Assembly (NCBI GenBank): GCA_031268215.1
Contig: JAIRXP010000105.1
Location: forward strand, 1-57,572
Direction: 5' to 3'
Length of the DNA stretch: 57,572 nucleotides
Origin: Bifidobacteriaceae bacterium
GTDB lineage: Bacteria; Actinomycetota; Actinomycetes; Actinomycetales; WQXJ01
Part shown: in pieces, positions 28,508-37,515 of the stretch
Position numbering within the stretch: the first letter of the stretch is position 1
Layout of the letters: every line of letters begins with the position of its first letter
The notes under the pieces: model-generated
What the model was told of the DNA's origin: nothing
The model's database searches: none
Seen by the model: only the letters and a program-made list of their open reading frames with translations
Made by a program: the position numbers and the translations under genes

Positions 28508-28529
28508 GGTGTAACTCTGGTGTAACTCA
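28508..28529. repeat. Putative integrase arm-type site, int-proximal end
   Basis: GGTGTAACTCTGGTGTAACTCA, identical to 21649-21670; 15 bp upstream of the int start codon. Confidence 0.65.
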
Positions 28530-28570
28530 ATCGTACTGTCTAAGGCGTTTTTGGGCTATATCAGGCAACA

Positions 28571-28614
28571 ATGGCCATCTACCGGTTTGAGTGTTTTACC
28601 TGGTAGATGGCCAT
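28571..28614. repeat. Perfect 13-bp inverted repeat (ATGGCCATCTACC / GGTAGATGGCCAT), 18-nt spacer
   Basis: Arms 28571-28583 and 28602-28614, immediately inside the att core. Confidence 0.85.
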
Positions 28615-28620
28615 TTCCAC

Positions 28621-28694
28621 TGGAGCGGGCGACGGGAATCGAACCCGCACTGGCAGCTTGGGAAGCTGCTGTTCTGCCATTGAACTACGCCCGC
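28621..28694 (-). tRNA. tRNA-Gly (anticodon CCC), CCA encoded; integration target
   Basis: GCGGGCGTAGTTCAATGGCAGAACAGCAGCTTCCCAAGCTGCCAGTGCGGGTTCGATTCCCGTCGCCCGCTCCA; stem GCAGC/GCTGC, loop TTCCCAA. Confidence 0.94.
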
Positions 28695-28903
28695 CTGGAC
28701 AGCTAGCCGGCTGACGCGTGAACGCCATCAGGAGCCGCAGGGACACCAAGAGCATACCGAATCATTGCCGGGTAGCCGTTCACCATGCACCAGGCCGGGT
28801 CAGCGGCCACGCCAATTGGGCGGCCGGCCACCCAGCCCTGCCCAAGGGTTTCACCGGCCTGGCGACGGGGACCGGCAGCATCCACCGCAGCTAGAGTTAA
28901 GGC

Positions 28904-29479
28904 GTGCTGCTCTCAGACCGCGACATAGCCGCCCAGATCGAGGCTGGCCTGATCGGCGTTGACCCATTCGACCCGGACATGATTCAGCCCAGTTCCGTTG
29001 ATGTCCGGCTGGACCGCTTCTTTTTGCTGTTCGACAACCATTTGTGCGCGGTGATTGACCCAACTGAAGAGCAACCCGAATTGACCCGGCCTTTCGATGT
29101 GCCTGCTGACCAGCCGTTCATCCTCCATCCTGGCGAATTCGTACTTGGTTCAACCTACGAACGGGTGCGCCTGCCGGAGGCCATCGCGGCGCGGCTGGAA
29201 GGCAAGAGTTCCCTGGGAAGATTGGGCCTGCTGACCCACTCGACCGCAGGATTCATCGACCCCGGCTTTGAGGGTCACGTGACTCTGGAGTTGTCCAACG
29301 TATCGACTTTGCCCATCAAGCTCTGGCCGGGCATGAAGATTGGTCAGATGTGTTTCTTCCAACTGACTAGCCCGGCCCTGCGGCCATACGGATCGGGCGC
29401 CACCGGCTCGCGCTACCAAGGACAGCGAGGGCCCACTCCGTCACGGTCCTACCTAAACTTTCATCAAACTCCCCTCTAG
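28904..29479 (+). CDS. dcd: dCTP deaminase
   Basis: [64 protein letters not shown]. Confidence 0.95.
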   Translation: MLLSDRDIAAQIEAGLIGVDPFDPDMIQPSSVDVRLDRFFLLFDNHLCAVIDPTEEQPELTRPFDVPADQPFILHPGEFVLGSTYERVRLPEAIAARLEGKSSLGRLGLLTHSTAGFIDPGFEGHVTLELSNVSTLPIKLWPGMKIGQMCFFQLTSPALRPYGSGATGSRYQGQRGPTPSRSYLNFHQTPL

Positions 29480-29490
29480 GCCCCTGTCCC

Positions 29491-30516
29491 ATGCCCCCTG
29501 CCCTGACCAGCGCCCTCGCTGAATCCCATCACCTGTTGGTTCTGGCGCCGGACGTCTCAGCCAATGAGATCACCATTTTGGCGTCGACTCGTTGGCGTGC
29601 GGTCAAACATGACAAGGACAAGATCACCCTGTCGCGCTATTCATCCCTGACTGGTCCACACAAATTTGACGCGACCCTTGGTGCCGGTCTGGGATTGCCC
29701 AGCGGTTTCAACCAGGCCTGGGCCATCAGCACTTTGACAGAACGAGGTGACCGCCCCTTCCCCGGTTCGCTGGATCCGACTGGCGTGTCCCGGGCTTTTC
29801 CGGACGGATTGCCGATCCGCGAAGAGCGTCGCGTGGCCGATTTCCTGATCTCAGCGGCCCGGCGCCTCGGCGGCGTGGTCCGTTTCCACGGCTCCGGGAT
29901 ATCGGTTGCACCGGTCCCGGATTCGGCCCTCGACCTCACCGTCTACTCGCCTCTCTGGCTGGAACCGCAAGCTGCCTTGGCGACCGCCCGGTCGCTGGTG
30001 CCAGACTTCGCCTTGGACATAGCGGTACCCAGCCCCGTCCCTGCCGGGCGGGGCGGCTGGACCCACGGCGACGGCATCGGCGGCCCCACGGGCCCAGCCC
30101 TCCGGGCGATACTTGATGGCCTTGACCTATCCCCCGAACGGCGGGCCGAGCTGCGCCAACGCGCCAGTGAACATGACCGGGCAGCCATGGCCGAACCGCC
30201 GGTGCTGGACCGGTACGCGCTGAGCGCCAACCTCGGACCAGCCGGCACCGTAATCATCGAAATCGCCGGGACCGACGAACCTCCAGGGGCTCTCCGCCAA
30301 GTGCCGTGGGCGGCGGACGGCGCGGTGGCTTACAAAATGCACTGGATACCGCCGGACCCCAAGCACTTGCTGATGGAATTCCCGCCGCCGGACCATTGCC
30401 ACGCCCGCTCGCTGTTGGCTAACTTGGTTGCCGCGCTGGCCAGCCTGGTTCACCAAACCGTGGGCGGGGAAATCCTCGACGCCGACGATTTCCCCATCGA
30501 CCCAGCGGATCTCTAG
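29491..30516 (+). CDS. Hypothetical protein (341 aa)
   Basis: Long ORF with coding-like composition between dcd and a VOC protein. Confidence 0.5.
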   Translation: MPPALTSALAESHHLLVLAPDVSANEITILASTRWRAVKHDKDKITLSRYSSLTGPHKFDATLGAGLGLPSGFNQAWAISTLTERGDRPFPGSLDPTGVSRAFPDGLPIREERRVADFLISAARRLGGVVRFHGSGISVAPVPDSALDLTVYSPLWLEPQAALATARSLVPDFALDIAVPSPVPAGRGGWTHGDGIGGPTGPALRAILDGLDLSPERRAELRQRASEHDRAAMAEPPVLDRYALSANLGPAGTVIIEIAGTDEPPGALRQVPWAADGAVAYKMHWIPPDPKHLLMEFPPPDHCHARSLLANLVAALASLVHQTVGGEILDADDFPIDPADL

Positions 30517-30622
30517 CGCTTCAGCAGGCCGCACGGGCCACCGGCCCGCTCCGCGGTCCCGAGTAAGCGAAACTCCGCTCAACCGCACGAGTTTCAGCTA
30601 CCTGGCGGGCTAGCGTCCGGGT

Positions 30623-31006
30623 ATGACTCTTCATCACATCTCGCTGCAATGCACCGACGTCACGGAAGCGGCAGCGTTTTACGATGCCGCCCTGGCGCCG
30701 CTGGGTGTCAGCCGGCAGCTGGATTTCGCTCCCCACGCCATCGGCTACGGTTCGGTGCCCGGCCAGCCGGACTTCTGGATCGGCGGATTTGACTCCGGCG
30801 ATGGATTCAGGGAAACGCACGTCGCCTTCGCAGCCAAATCCCGCGATGAAGTTGACGCCTTCTTCACTGCGGCCAAGACACTGGGCGCGGAGGTGCTGCA
30901 CGAGCCGCGCCTCTGGCCAGAGTACACGCCCTCCTATTACGGTGCTTTTGTCCGCGACCCAGACGGGAACAACATCGAAGCCGTGACGTTCGCTGAGCCC
31001 GCCTGA
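30623..31006 (+). CDS. VOC/glyoxalase family protein
   Basis: MTLHHISLQCTDVTEAAAFYDAALAPLGV...YYGAFVRDPDGNNIEAVTF. Confidence 0.9.
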   Translation: MTLHHISLQCTDVTEAAAFYDAALAPLGVSRQLDFAPHAIGYGSVPGQPDFWIGGFDSGDGFRETHVAFAAKSRDEVDAFFTAAKTLGAEVLHEPRLWPEYTPSYYGAFVRDPDGNNIEAVTFAEPA

Positions 31007-31013
31007 CGCGACC

Positions 31014-34000
31014 TCACGGGCCGCGCCGGATCGCCTTTCTTCGGTTGGACGATGCCGCCGCTGTTCCTGCCAGCATCAACACCAGTGCCAGCCCGGCCAG
31101 GACAGGCAGCGCACCGGACGGCCCAGTGATGGGCAGTTGGCCCGTGCCGCTGGTCGCCCGGCCGGTCGCCGGAGGCGTGGGGGGCCCGTCCGGGCCGACC
31201 GCTTCGAGGCGGATTGTGGTCCACCCGACCAAGGTTCCGTCAAGGGCCTGCACCACAATCTTGTGTCCGCCCAGGGACGCCTGCGCCGGGATAGTCACTG
31301 TCGCCCGCCCGGACTGGTCCAACGTGAATGTCCCCAACAGCGCGGGGGTCGAATGCAACCAGATCCGGACCTGGACGCCGGCCTGGCCGGGAACCGTAAC
31401 CGTGATCCGCTGGCCTGGTCTGGCTGACTCGGGCCCGTCCACACCGCCGCGGTGAGCGTCGGTCAGGTCAGCCTCGTCCACCGGCGCGGACTGTGTATCG
31501 GCCGGCTCTTCAGTCGGACGATCCGTAGGCTGGTCGGTTGGCTCCGTGGGCTCAGTGCTCGGCTCGTCGGTCGGCTCCGTGGGCTCATCGGTCGGGTCAT
31601 CCGTGGGCTCGTCGCCCGGGTTGACCGGTGTGGTTTGGCCGGTGATGGTTATGGCCAACTCGCCGTAAACGCCTGATCCGTCGCGGGCCGAGGCCCGGAT
31701 GATCGAGGTTCCGTCGGCCACAGCCGTGACCAGCCCCGAGTCGCTGACGGTCGCGGCCGTCCCGGAGATGACCTCCCACCTGACAGAGGACTCGTCGGCA
31801 TCGGCGGGCAAGACCGAGGCGACCAACTGCAAGGCGCCGCCCGGGCTGGTAATCGCCGGGTCGGCATCGGCGGCCGCTGAAACCGTCACCGACGTAACCG
31901 GCCGTGCGGCGAAGCATGCCGCCGGGTCGACCGTCCGCGGGTCGACATCGCCGACGGCGACAGCCAGGACGCTGCTGGCCGTCTGCGTACCACCGGACGT
32001 GAGAGTAGCGGTGCGGTTGAACGCGAGGCAGTAGACGCCCTCAGCGCTGAACGCCCAGTTGCCGTGCGCGTGAACCCCAGGAGGGATTGTAAACGAGTCC
32101 GCTGCCCCGATGCCGTCCCGGGTGTTCCACCGCATGATCGGCACGCCGAACGTCCCTGTCTCGAACAAAGCGAAGTCGCCGGGGCCGGAGACATCGGTAA
32201 GCCGCCAGTCCACATCGCTCGCGAGCTGCTCGCGCGGGATCAGCTCAGTTGACCAGCCAGGCCACAACAGCAACTCGTTCTGTGTCGCCGGCAGGAGCCA
32301 GATCTTCGAGCCGGCCGCACCGAGGAAGTCGTACTCGCCACTCTCGGACTCCGGGACGGTCGTCGCGGCGAGCGGCTCCACGTAGAAGATCACGTCCTTG
32401 GTGTCCCGGTAGATGGCTTCATCCGCGCCGGTGGTGTCGTCTTTGATCTTCGTGACCAGGTGACCGTCCTCCGTCAGGGAGGCGATGTCGACGTGGCCGG
32501 CGCGCAGCACGGTCACATCAGAGGCCGGCGTGTCCTCCCCCGGGTTCTCACCGACGCCCGGGTCGTCCTCGCCGGGGGTGTCGCCCGGGTCAGGATCGGT
32601 TGCCGAACCGCCTTCGGCGCAAGGGGACACCCCCGCCGGGTCAATGTACTCCGCCAAGTCGGCGTTGGTGGCACCGACCGCGAAAGTGAGCGTCTTGGAT
32701 ACGCTCGTGGACCCTCCGCCGGCCAGGCTGACCGTCCAGGTCAGCGGCACACAGTAGACGCCGGGCTCAGCGAAGGAGTGCAGGATATGGCGTTCGCGCC
32801 ACCCGTCCCACAGGGTTGTCTCTCGTTTGTCCTCGTCTGCTGTGCTGAACGCGATGGCGTCCTCCTTCGGGATGTACACGGTGCCCAACCATTCCTGTCG
32901 AGTCACCATGAGGTCGCCGGGGCCTTCGACAGCGCCCAGCGCGAGGGTCGGATCGCCGGATACCTCACCCGGGTCCAACCAAGAACTGTCCCAGGAGATG
33001 TCCGGCTTCGCGTAGGAGTCCCAACCGGACCACCAACCCCGTTGCTCCGTGTAGCTGCCCTCAGTGGATTTGTACGAGCCGGTGAAGACCACCGACTCAA
33101 CGTCGCGGTTGGCCAGCTCCGAGGCGGGTGAGTCCTGCGTCCGGGCGAACACCTGCACCGCGCCAGCTCCATCCAGGTACGGGGTGATTAGCGCCTGCCC
33201 GGAGCGGAGCACGGTCGTCTCGGTGGCCAGCGCCGCCGGGTCGACCACGGCGCCCACCGGGGGCGCCGTCTCGGTGTCACGGCCGCAGGGCTGCACCCCG
33301 GCCAGGTCAATGTCCTTACCGACCACCACGGTCAATTGCTCGGTCGCGGTGCTGTCGGCGCCACTGGGAAGTCGCAGTGTGGCCTGCCAGTTCAGGCAGT
33401 ACACGCCCTGGCCGGTGAACGCCCAGCTCATGTGGGAGTGGTTGCCTCGTTCGAACGACCGTGACTGCGTATAACCCTGCTTGCTGCTCCAGTAGATGTC
33501 GGAAGCCGTGCCCCGGGTCGCGGCGTTGTCCGCGAAGATCACCACATCGCCCGGCCCGGACACTCCCAGAAGGGTGATCGAGCCACGGCTGCCCGCCTGG
33601 ATCTCGCCGGTGGCGATCCCCATCAGCGACAGTCCCGGCCAAAGTGAGACCGTGGAGTTAGAGCCTTGTGTGAAACCCCAAAACTCCGTCCCCGGCTCTC
33701 CGATAAAGGTGTAATCGCGGCTGGAGGTGACCGTTGGCACAGTGAACTCGTTCGTGTCGCGCTGGCCTACCCAAATCGTGTCCTCCAGGTCGTAGAACTT
33801 CTCGTAATCCACCCCGATCGCCGTGTGTCCGTCCACCACGTCCACAGCCAGATCGGTGTGGCCAAGGTCGAGGTAGGTGACCGTCGGATCCAGTCCGTCG
33901 CCAGTGCCCTGGTCGCCATCGTCTTCGTCTTCGGGCAGCGCCGCCTCTTCCTGGGCGCACACGTCCACGGTGCGCGGGTCGGTGTCCGCGCCGACCGCGA

Positions 34001-35438
34001 CGGTGAACGTCCCCGCCGCGATCTGGTCACCCAAGGCTGCCCGCAGTGTTACGCAGTACACCCCGGGCTGGGTGAACGCCCACCCGGACGCCCGCCGATA
34101 CCCCGTGGCTCCTCCGTCCGCCGCATTGCTTGCCGGACCCAGGTCGTGCAGTTGCACGGTACTGCTGCCCAGCACATCGCGGGAGTCCCAGACCGGCGCC
34201 GACCCCGGCACGTTGATGGTGTTGACCTTGTAGCTGGTGAAGTCGCCGGGGCCGGCAAACGATTGCAGCGCCAGGCTGCTCGTGCCGTGCTCCTCCCCGA
34301 CTAGGCCGCCGTCCAAGCTCAGTTTGAGGTCGTTGGCGGCATAGATGCTCGAAAGCTGCTGGATGTGGCCTGGCGTGCGCCAGGCCAGCGTGCCCCTGGG
34401 GACGATCAGGTGCCACCGCGCCTGATCCGCGGCCGACGGCGCCGACTCTCCCGCCCACTCGGTGTCCTGCTTGGGTAGGTAGAAGACCGTGCCTTCCGCG
34501 TCGAGGACCGGCGCACGCGCCGGGTTGGTGTGGTCGGCGACCTTCAGGCCCAACTCCCCGTCGGTGACGGTCGGGGCGATCCTGACGTCGCCAGCGTCGA
34601 AGACCGTCACGCCGTCATCGCGCGTCAGGCCGTCATCGGCCTCGCCGTCATCGGGTTGGGCGGCGGGGGCGACCGTGGCCGGGTCGATGTCATCGCCGAC
34701 TACTACCGTGTAGACGGCGCTGTCAGTGAGACGTTCGCCGTCCGGAGTGGTGGCCGCGGCGGTCACCGTCAGGTAGTAGACGCCCTCCGCGCTGAACGTC
34801 AGCAGGCTCTTCTTGATGGGGTCCGGTGTCGGCGTGACACCGTCGCCGTTCTGAGTGGTAGCCGCGGTCAGGGCGTTTGAGGACACGCTCCGCGAGTCCC
34901 ACGCCACTGACGGAGTGTCGCTGTTCCGGAAGAGCACGAAGTACCCGCCGCTGTTGGTCTCGATCCCCCCGTAGGAGAACTCCGGGTCTGCTGCGACCTC
35001 AGCGGCTGCGATCAATCCGGCGTCGAAGTCGACCATCATTCGGCTGCCCACCCACTCCGGCCGGTAGCTGGTATTGGTCGTCCAGAACCGAGAGCCCTCG
35101 TCCGAGACGGTCTGCCACGCCGTCAGGCTTCGCCCTCTCTTGCCCTTCCCGCCCCAGTCGGAGTCCTGCTCCGGCAGATACAAGACCGCGCTGCCGGCGT
35201 CCAGCCAGGCGGTCGCCGACGTGTCCGTCACATCCCGCAGGCCAAGTTGCAGGTGCCCATCCGCCAACTGGACAGAGAACCGCGCGTCGCCCTCCGACAC
35301 GACCGAGACCGCCGGCCCTTGGCCGGGTTCCGGATCCGCGGAGGCGGCTGAAGGTATCGACAGGATGCTCCCTAGAATCGCTGCGGCGGCAACGGCCGCG
35401 ACAGCGGGAGCGGATTCGGACAAACACGTGCGAGACAT
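31014..35438 (-). CDS. Large LPxTG-type surface protein with five choice-of-anchor-M/ABC-transporter-associated repeat domains and an Ig-like domain
   Basis: Signal peptide; repeated (W/F)xFxxxGVYCL units; Ig-like ADADPAITSPGGALQLVASVLP; PT/PE-rich linker; C-terminal LPITG + TM + RRKAIRRGP. Confidence 0.82.
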   Translation of the reverse strand: MSRTCLSESAPAVAAVAAAAILGSILSIPSAASADPEPGQGPAVSVVSEGDARFSVQLADGHLQLGLRDVTDTSATAWLDAGSAVLYLPEQDSDWGGKGKRGRSLTAWQTVSDEGSRFWTTNTSYRPEWVGSRMMVDFDAGLIAAAEVAADPEFSYGGIETNSGGYFVLFRNSDTPSVAWDSRSVSSNALTAATTQNGDGVTPTPDPIKKSLLTFSAEGVYYLTVTAAATTPDGERLTDSAVYTVVVGDDIDPATVAPAAQPDDGEADDGLTRDDGVTVFDAGDVRIAPTVTDGELGLKVADHTNPARAPVLDAEGTVFYLPKQDTEWAGESAPSAADQARWHLIVPRGTLAWRTPGHIQQLSSIYAANDLKLSLDGGLVGEEHGTSSLALQSFAGPGDFTSYKVNTINVPGSAPVWDSRDVLGSSTVQLHDLGPASNAADGGATGYRRASGWAFTQPGVYCVTLRAALGDQIAAGTFTVAVGADTDPRTVDVCAQEEAALPEDEDDGDQGTGDGLDPTVTYLDLGHTDLAVDVVDGHTAIGVDYEKFYDLEDTIWVGQRDTNEFTVPTVTSSRDYTFIGEPGTEFWGFTQGSNSTVSLWPGLSLMGIATGEIQAGSRGSITLLGVSGPGDVVIFADNAATRGTASDIYWSSKQGYTQSRSFERGNHSHMSWAFTGQGVYCLNWQATLRLPSGADSTATEQLTVVVGKDIDLAGVQPCGRDTETAPPVGAVVDPAALATETTVLRSGQALITPYLDGAGAVQVFARTQDSPASELANRDVESVVFTGSYKSTEGSYTEQRGWWSGWDSYAKPDISWDSSWLDPGEVSGDPTLALGAVEGPGDLMVTRQEWLGTVYIPKEDAIAFSTADEDKRETTLWDGWRERHILHSFAEPGVYCVPLTWTVSLAGGGSTSVSKTLTFAVGATNADLAEYIDPAGVSPCAEGGSATDPDPGDTPGEDDPGVGENPGEDTPASDVTVLRAGHVDIASLTEDGHLVTKIKDDTTGADEAIYRDTKDVIFYVEPLAATTVPESESGEYDFLGAAGSKIWLLPATQNELLLWPGWSTELIPREQLASDVDWRLTDVSGPGDFALFETGTFGVPIMRWNTRDGIGAADSFTIPPGVHAHGNWAFSAEGVYCLAFNRTATLTSGGTQTASSVLAVAVGDVDPRTVDPAACFAARPVTSVTVSAAADADPAITSPGGALQLVASVLPADADESSVRWEVISGTAATVSDSGLVTAVADGTSIIRASARDGSGVYGELAITITGQTTPVNPGDEPTDDPTDEPTEPTDEPSTEPTEPTDQPTDRPTEEPADTQSAPVDEADLTDAHRGGVDGPESARPGQRITVTVPGQAGVQVRIWLHSTPALLGTFTLDQSGRATVTIPAQASLGGHKIVVQALDGTLVGWTTIRLEAVGPDGPPTPPATGRATSGTGQLPITGPSGALPVLAGLALVLMLAGTAAASSNRRKAIRRGP
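31496..31622. repeat. Low-complexity tandem repeat encoding Pro-Thr-Asp/Glu linker
   Basis: Repeated tcggtcggctccgtgggctc units, translating to PTDDPTDEPTEPTDEPSTEPTEPTDQPTDRPTEEP. Confidence 0.8.
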
Positions 35439-35602
35439 AGGAGGGTCTTCCTTAATTGTTGAGGATTACTAGCGCGAGAGGTCAGCAGCGCCACCCAGGC
35501 CATGGCGGCTGCCAGGGCGGAGGAGAACATGACCGTGCCCTCCCGCACGGGATGGCGGGGACCCCTGCTTGCAGCGGTCCCCGCCGCCCGTTCAATGGGA
35601 CG

Positions 35603-36256
35603 TCAGATGACCTCGACGGTCACCGTGACGTTGTCGGGCAGTCCGTTCACTGTGATGCCGGGGTTCGGGGTGGCGCTCACGGTGAACACGAGCGTGTACG
35701 TGCCCTGGCCGTGGAACTCCCAGTCGGGGTGGGTGTGCCCGGACAGTACGAAGTCCTCACTGCCGCTGGTGCCGTAGCTGTCGGCGTTGAACGCGATGTC
35801 GATGCTCTTGCCGTCGTAGATCTCCACGTTTCCGCTGCCGGTGGTAGAGCCGGAGCGCGATGCGCTGGCAAGGGTGAATGTGACATCGCCACCCTGAAGG
35901 TCCGCGAGGAAGTCCTCGTCACCGGCGGAGAACCCCGCCGATAATGCTTCGCCCTCAGCGATGTAGCCGACGCCATCAACGGCGGTCACCTCATACGTGA
36001 CATCCGCGGGATCGAACTCCGTGTCGGTGCCGTGATCGTGGCCGACGAGTTCAACGTCCCAAACGCCCGGACTCGACTCAGCGGCCTCAACCTCGATCAC
36101 GTCAAGATCGCCTTCGCTGACGACGCCCGAAAGCGCCTGAGCCGCCAGCGGCGCGCCGAGCGCTACCGCAAGGGCGCCGACGCCGGCGAGCAGCGAAGCC
36201 CCGATGGTCTTTCTGTTGGCCAAAGCGCTCTCGCGCCGTTTGGTTCCTGTGGTCAT
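35603..36256 (-). CDS. Secreted single-domain choice-of-anchor-M-like protein
   Basis: Signal peptide; SGHTHPDWEFHGQGTYTLVFTVSATPNPG. Confidence 0.75.
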   Translation of the reverse strand: MTTGTKRRESALANRKTIGASLLAGVGALAVALGAPLAAQALSGVVSEGDLDVIEVEAAESSPGVWDVELVGHDHGTDTEFDPADVTYEVTAVDGVGYIAEGEALSAGFSAGDEDFLADLQGGDVTFTLASASRSGSTTGSGNVEIYDGKSIDIAFNADSYGTSGSEDFVLSGHTHPDWEFHGQGTYTLVFTVSATPNPGITVNGLPDNVTVTVEVI

Positions 36257-36467
36257 GGTGTCTCCCTGTCTAGATTCGGTGTGGACCGTCTTGATCGGCT
36301 TGCTACCGGGGACGGAAAATGGCGACCGCTCCGGGCGCCGGAATGGCCGGCGGCCGGCGGCTCCCCAGATGTCGGAGCACGGCCCGCAAGAGTTCCTGCG
36401 CGGTGCGCTTGCGCCTTAGGCATCTGTTCACCTTCCTCGGGTGTCGTGGGCGGACCAAGACTGTCAG

Positions 36468-36488
36468 ATGAGAATGATTCGCATTCTC
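36468..36488. promoter_or_regulatory. Zur/Fur-like operator
   Basis: TGAGAATGATTCGCATTCTC: 7-1-7 TGAGAAT-G-ATTCGCA (one arm mismatch) plus GAGAATG/CATTCTC arms (36470-36488), upstream of the 36256 start. Confidence 0.5.
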
Positions 36489-36659
36489 GTTAAGCCCATC
36501 CTGCACCCTCCGGGGAGGCCGTGTCAAACGCCACGCGCGTTGCGCCCGGTGCGTGCACGCCCGCGTCGCGCCACCGCGGCTTTTCGGGTACGTCACCGGC
36601 ATTCGTTTGGTGCTCGTGCCGGGCCGGGGTAGACTCCCTCTTTGGCTCTAACGCCACCT

Positions 36660-36732
36660 GCGCCTGTAGCTCAACGGATAGAGCATCTGACTACGGATCA
36701 GAAGGTTGGGGGTTCGAATCCCTTCAGGCGCG
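36660..36732 (+). tRNA. tRNA-Arg (anticodon ACG), no encoded CCA
   Basis: GCGCCTGTAGCTCAACGGATAGAGCATCTGACTACGGATCAGAAGGTTGGGGGTTCGAATCCCTTCAGGCGCG; loop CTACGGA. Confidence 0.94.
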
Positions 36733-36849
36733 CCGGGTTCTGTCTCAGAACATAGGAAACCAGTGAACCCACGGGGCGCTCGTCCCGCCGGCCGGTTCCA
36801 TATTCATGCGCGGTCAGCCGCCGGTCCCCGGCCTGCTGTGCTCAGCCTG

Positions 36850-37515
36850 TCAGCCGCGCCAGCGGAAACCCAGGCCGCGCACCGTCTCAATCTGTTCCGC
36901 GCCGATCTTCTTGCGTAGATAGGACAGGTAGACATCCACCACGTTGGACCCGGGATCATGGTCATACCCCCACACCAAAGACAACAGTTGTTCCCGCGTG
37001 AGGACCTGGCCCGGGCGCCGCATTAGGGCCTGCGCCAGGTCAAACTCACGGCCGGACAGGGCCACCTCCGCCCCGTCTACGAACGCCCGGCGGGTGGCGA
37101 GATCTAGCTGAACGTCACCAGCGGCGAGAACTGGATGAACGGCATCGGCCGCGACTGGCAAACGCAACCGCAGCTTGACACGCGCTAGCAACTCCGCGAA
37201 CCGGAAAGGCTTGGTCATGTAGTCATCAGCGCCACCTTCCAGCCCGGCGACGGTGTCTGTCACCGACGTGCGCGCGGTCAGAATGATGACCGGCGCCGCG
37301 CAACCGCCGTCCCGCATGCGCCGCAACACCGTCATGCCGTCAAGATCCGACAGCCCTAGATCTAGGATCACCAAATCCGGTGAGCGGCTAACGGCGAGCG
37401 CCAGCGCCTCAGATCCGCTCGCTGCCCAGGTGACACCGAAACCAGCCGCCTTCAGGCCCTTGGTCAGGAAGGACGCGATCCGTTCTTCATCTTCTACCAC
37501 CAAAATCTGAGTCAT
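36850..37515 (-). CDS. OmpR-family response regulator
   Basis: MTQILVVEDEERIASFLTKGLKAAGF...DLVILDLGLSDLDG; winged-helix C-terminus ending VRGLGFRWRG. Confidence 0.94.
   Translation of the reverse strand: MTQILVVEDEERIASFLTKGLKAAGFGVTWAASGSEALALAVSRSPDLVILDLGLSDLDGMTVLRRMRDGGCAAPVIILTARTSVTDTVAGLEGGADDYMTKPFRFAELLARVKLRLRLPVAADAVHPVLAAGDVQLDLATRRAFVDGAEVALSGREFDLAQALMRRPGQVLTREQLLSLVWGYDHDPGSNVVDVYLSYLRKKIGAEQIETVRGLGFRWRG

Larger units (their letters stand above)
21552..28668. mobile_element. Integrative genetic element in the 3' half of tRNA-Gly(CCC), about 7.07 kb
   Basis: 48-bp perfect direct repeats at 21552-21599 and 28621-28668 (the latter inside an intact tRNA-Gly); integrases, HTH protein and AAA+ ATPase between them. 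Confidence 0.9.

Noticed and set aside
33666-34304. 212-aa plus-strand ORF
   Set aside because: Antisense to the repeated surface-protein gene, one of several shadow ORFs across 31-35.4 kb.
36303-36602. Possible Zur-regulated ribosomal protein paralogue between the Zur-like box and the 36256 gene
   Set aside because: Peptides in all minus-strand frames do not resemble L28/L31/L33/L36/S14/S18; probably a leader region.
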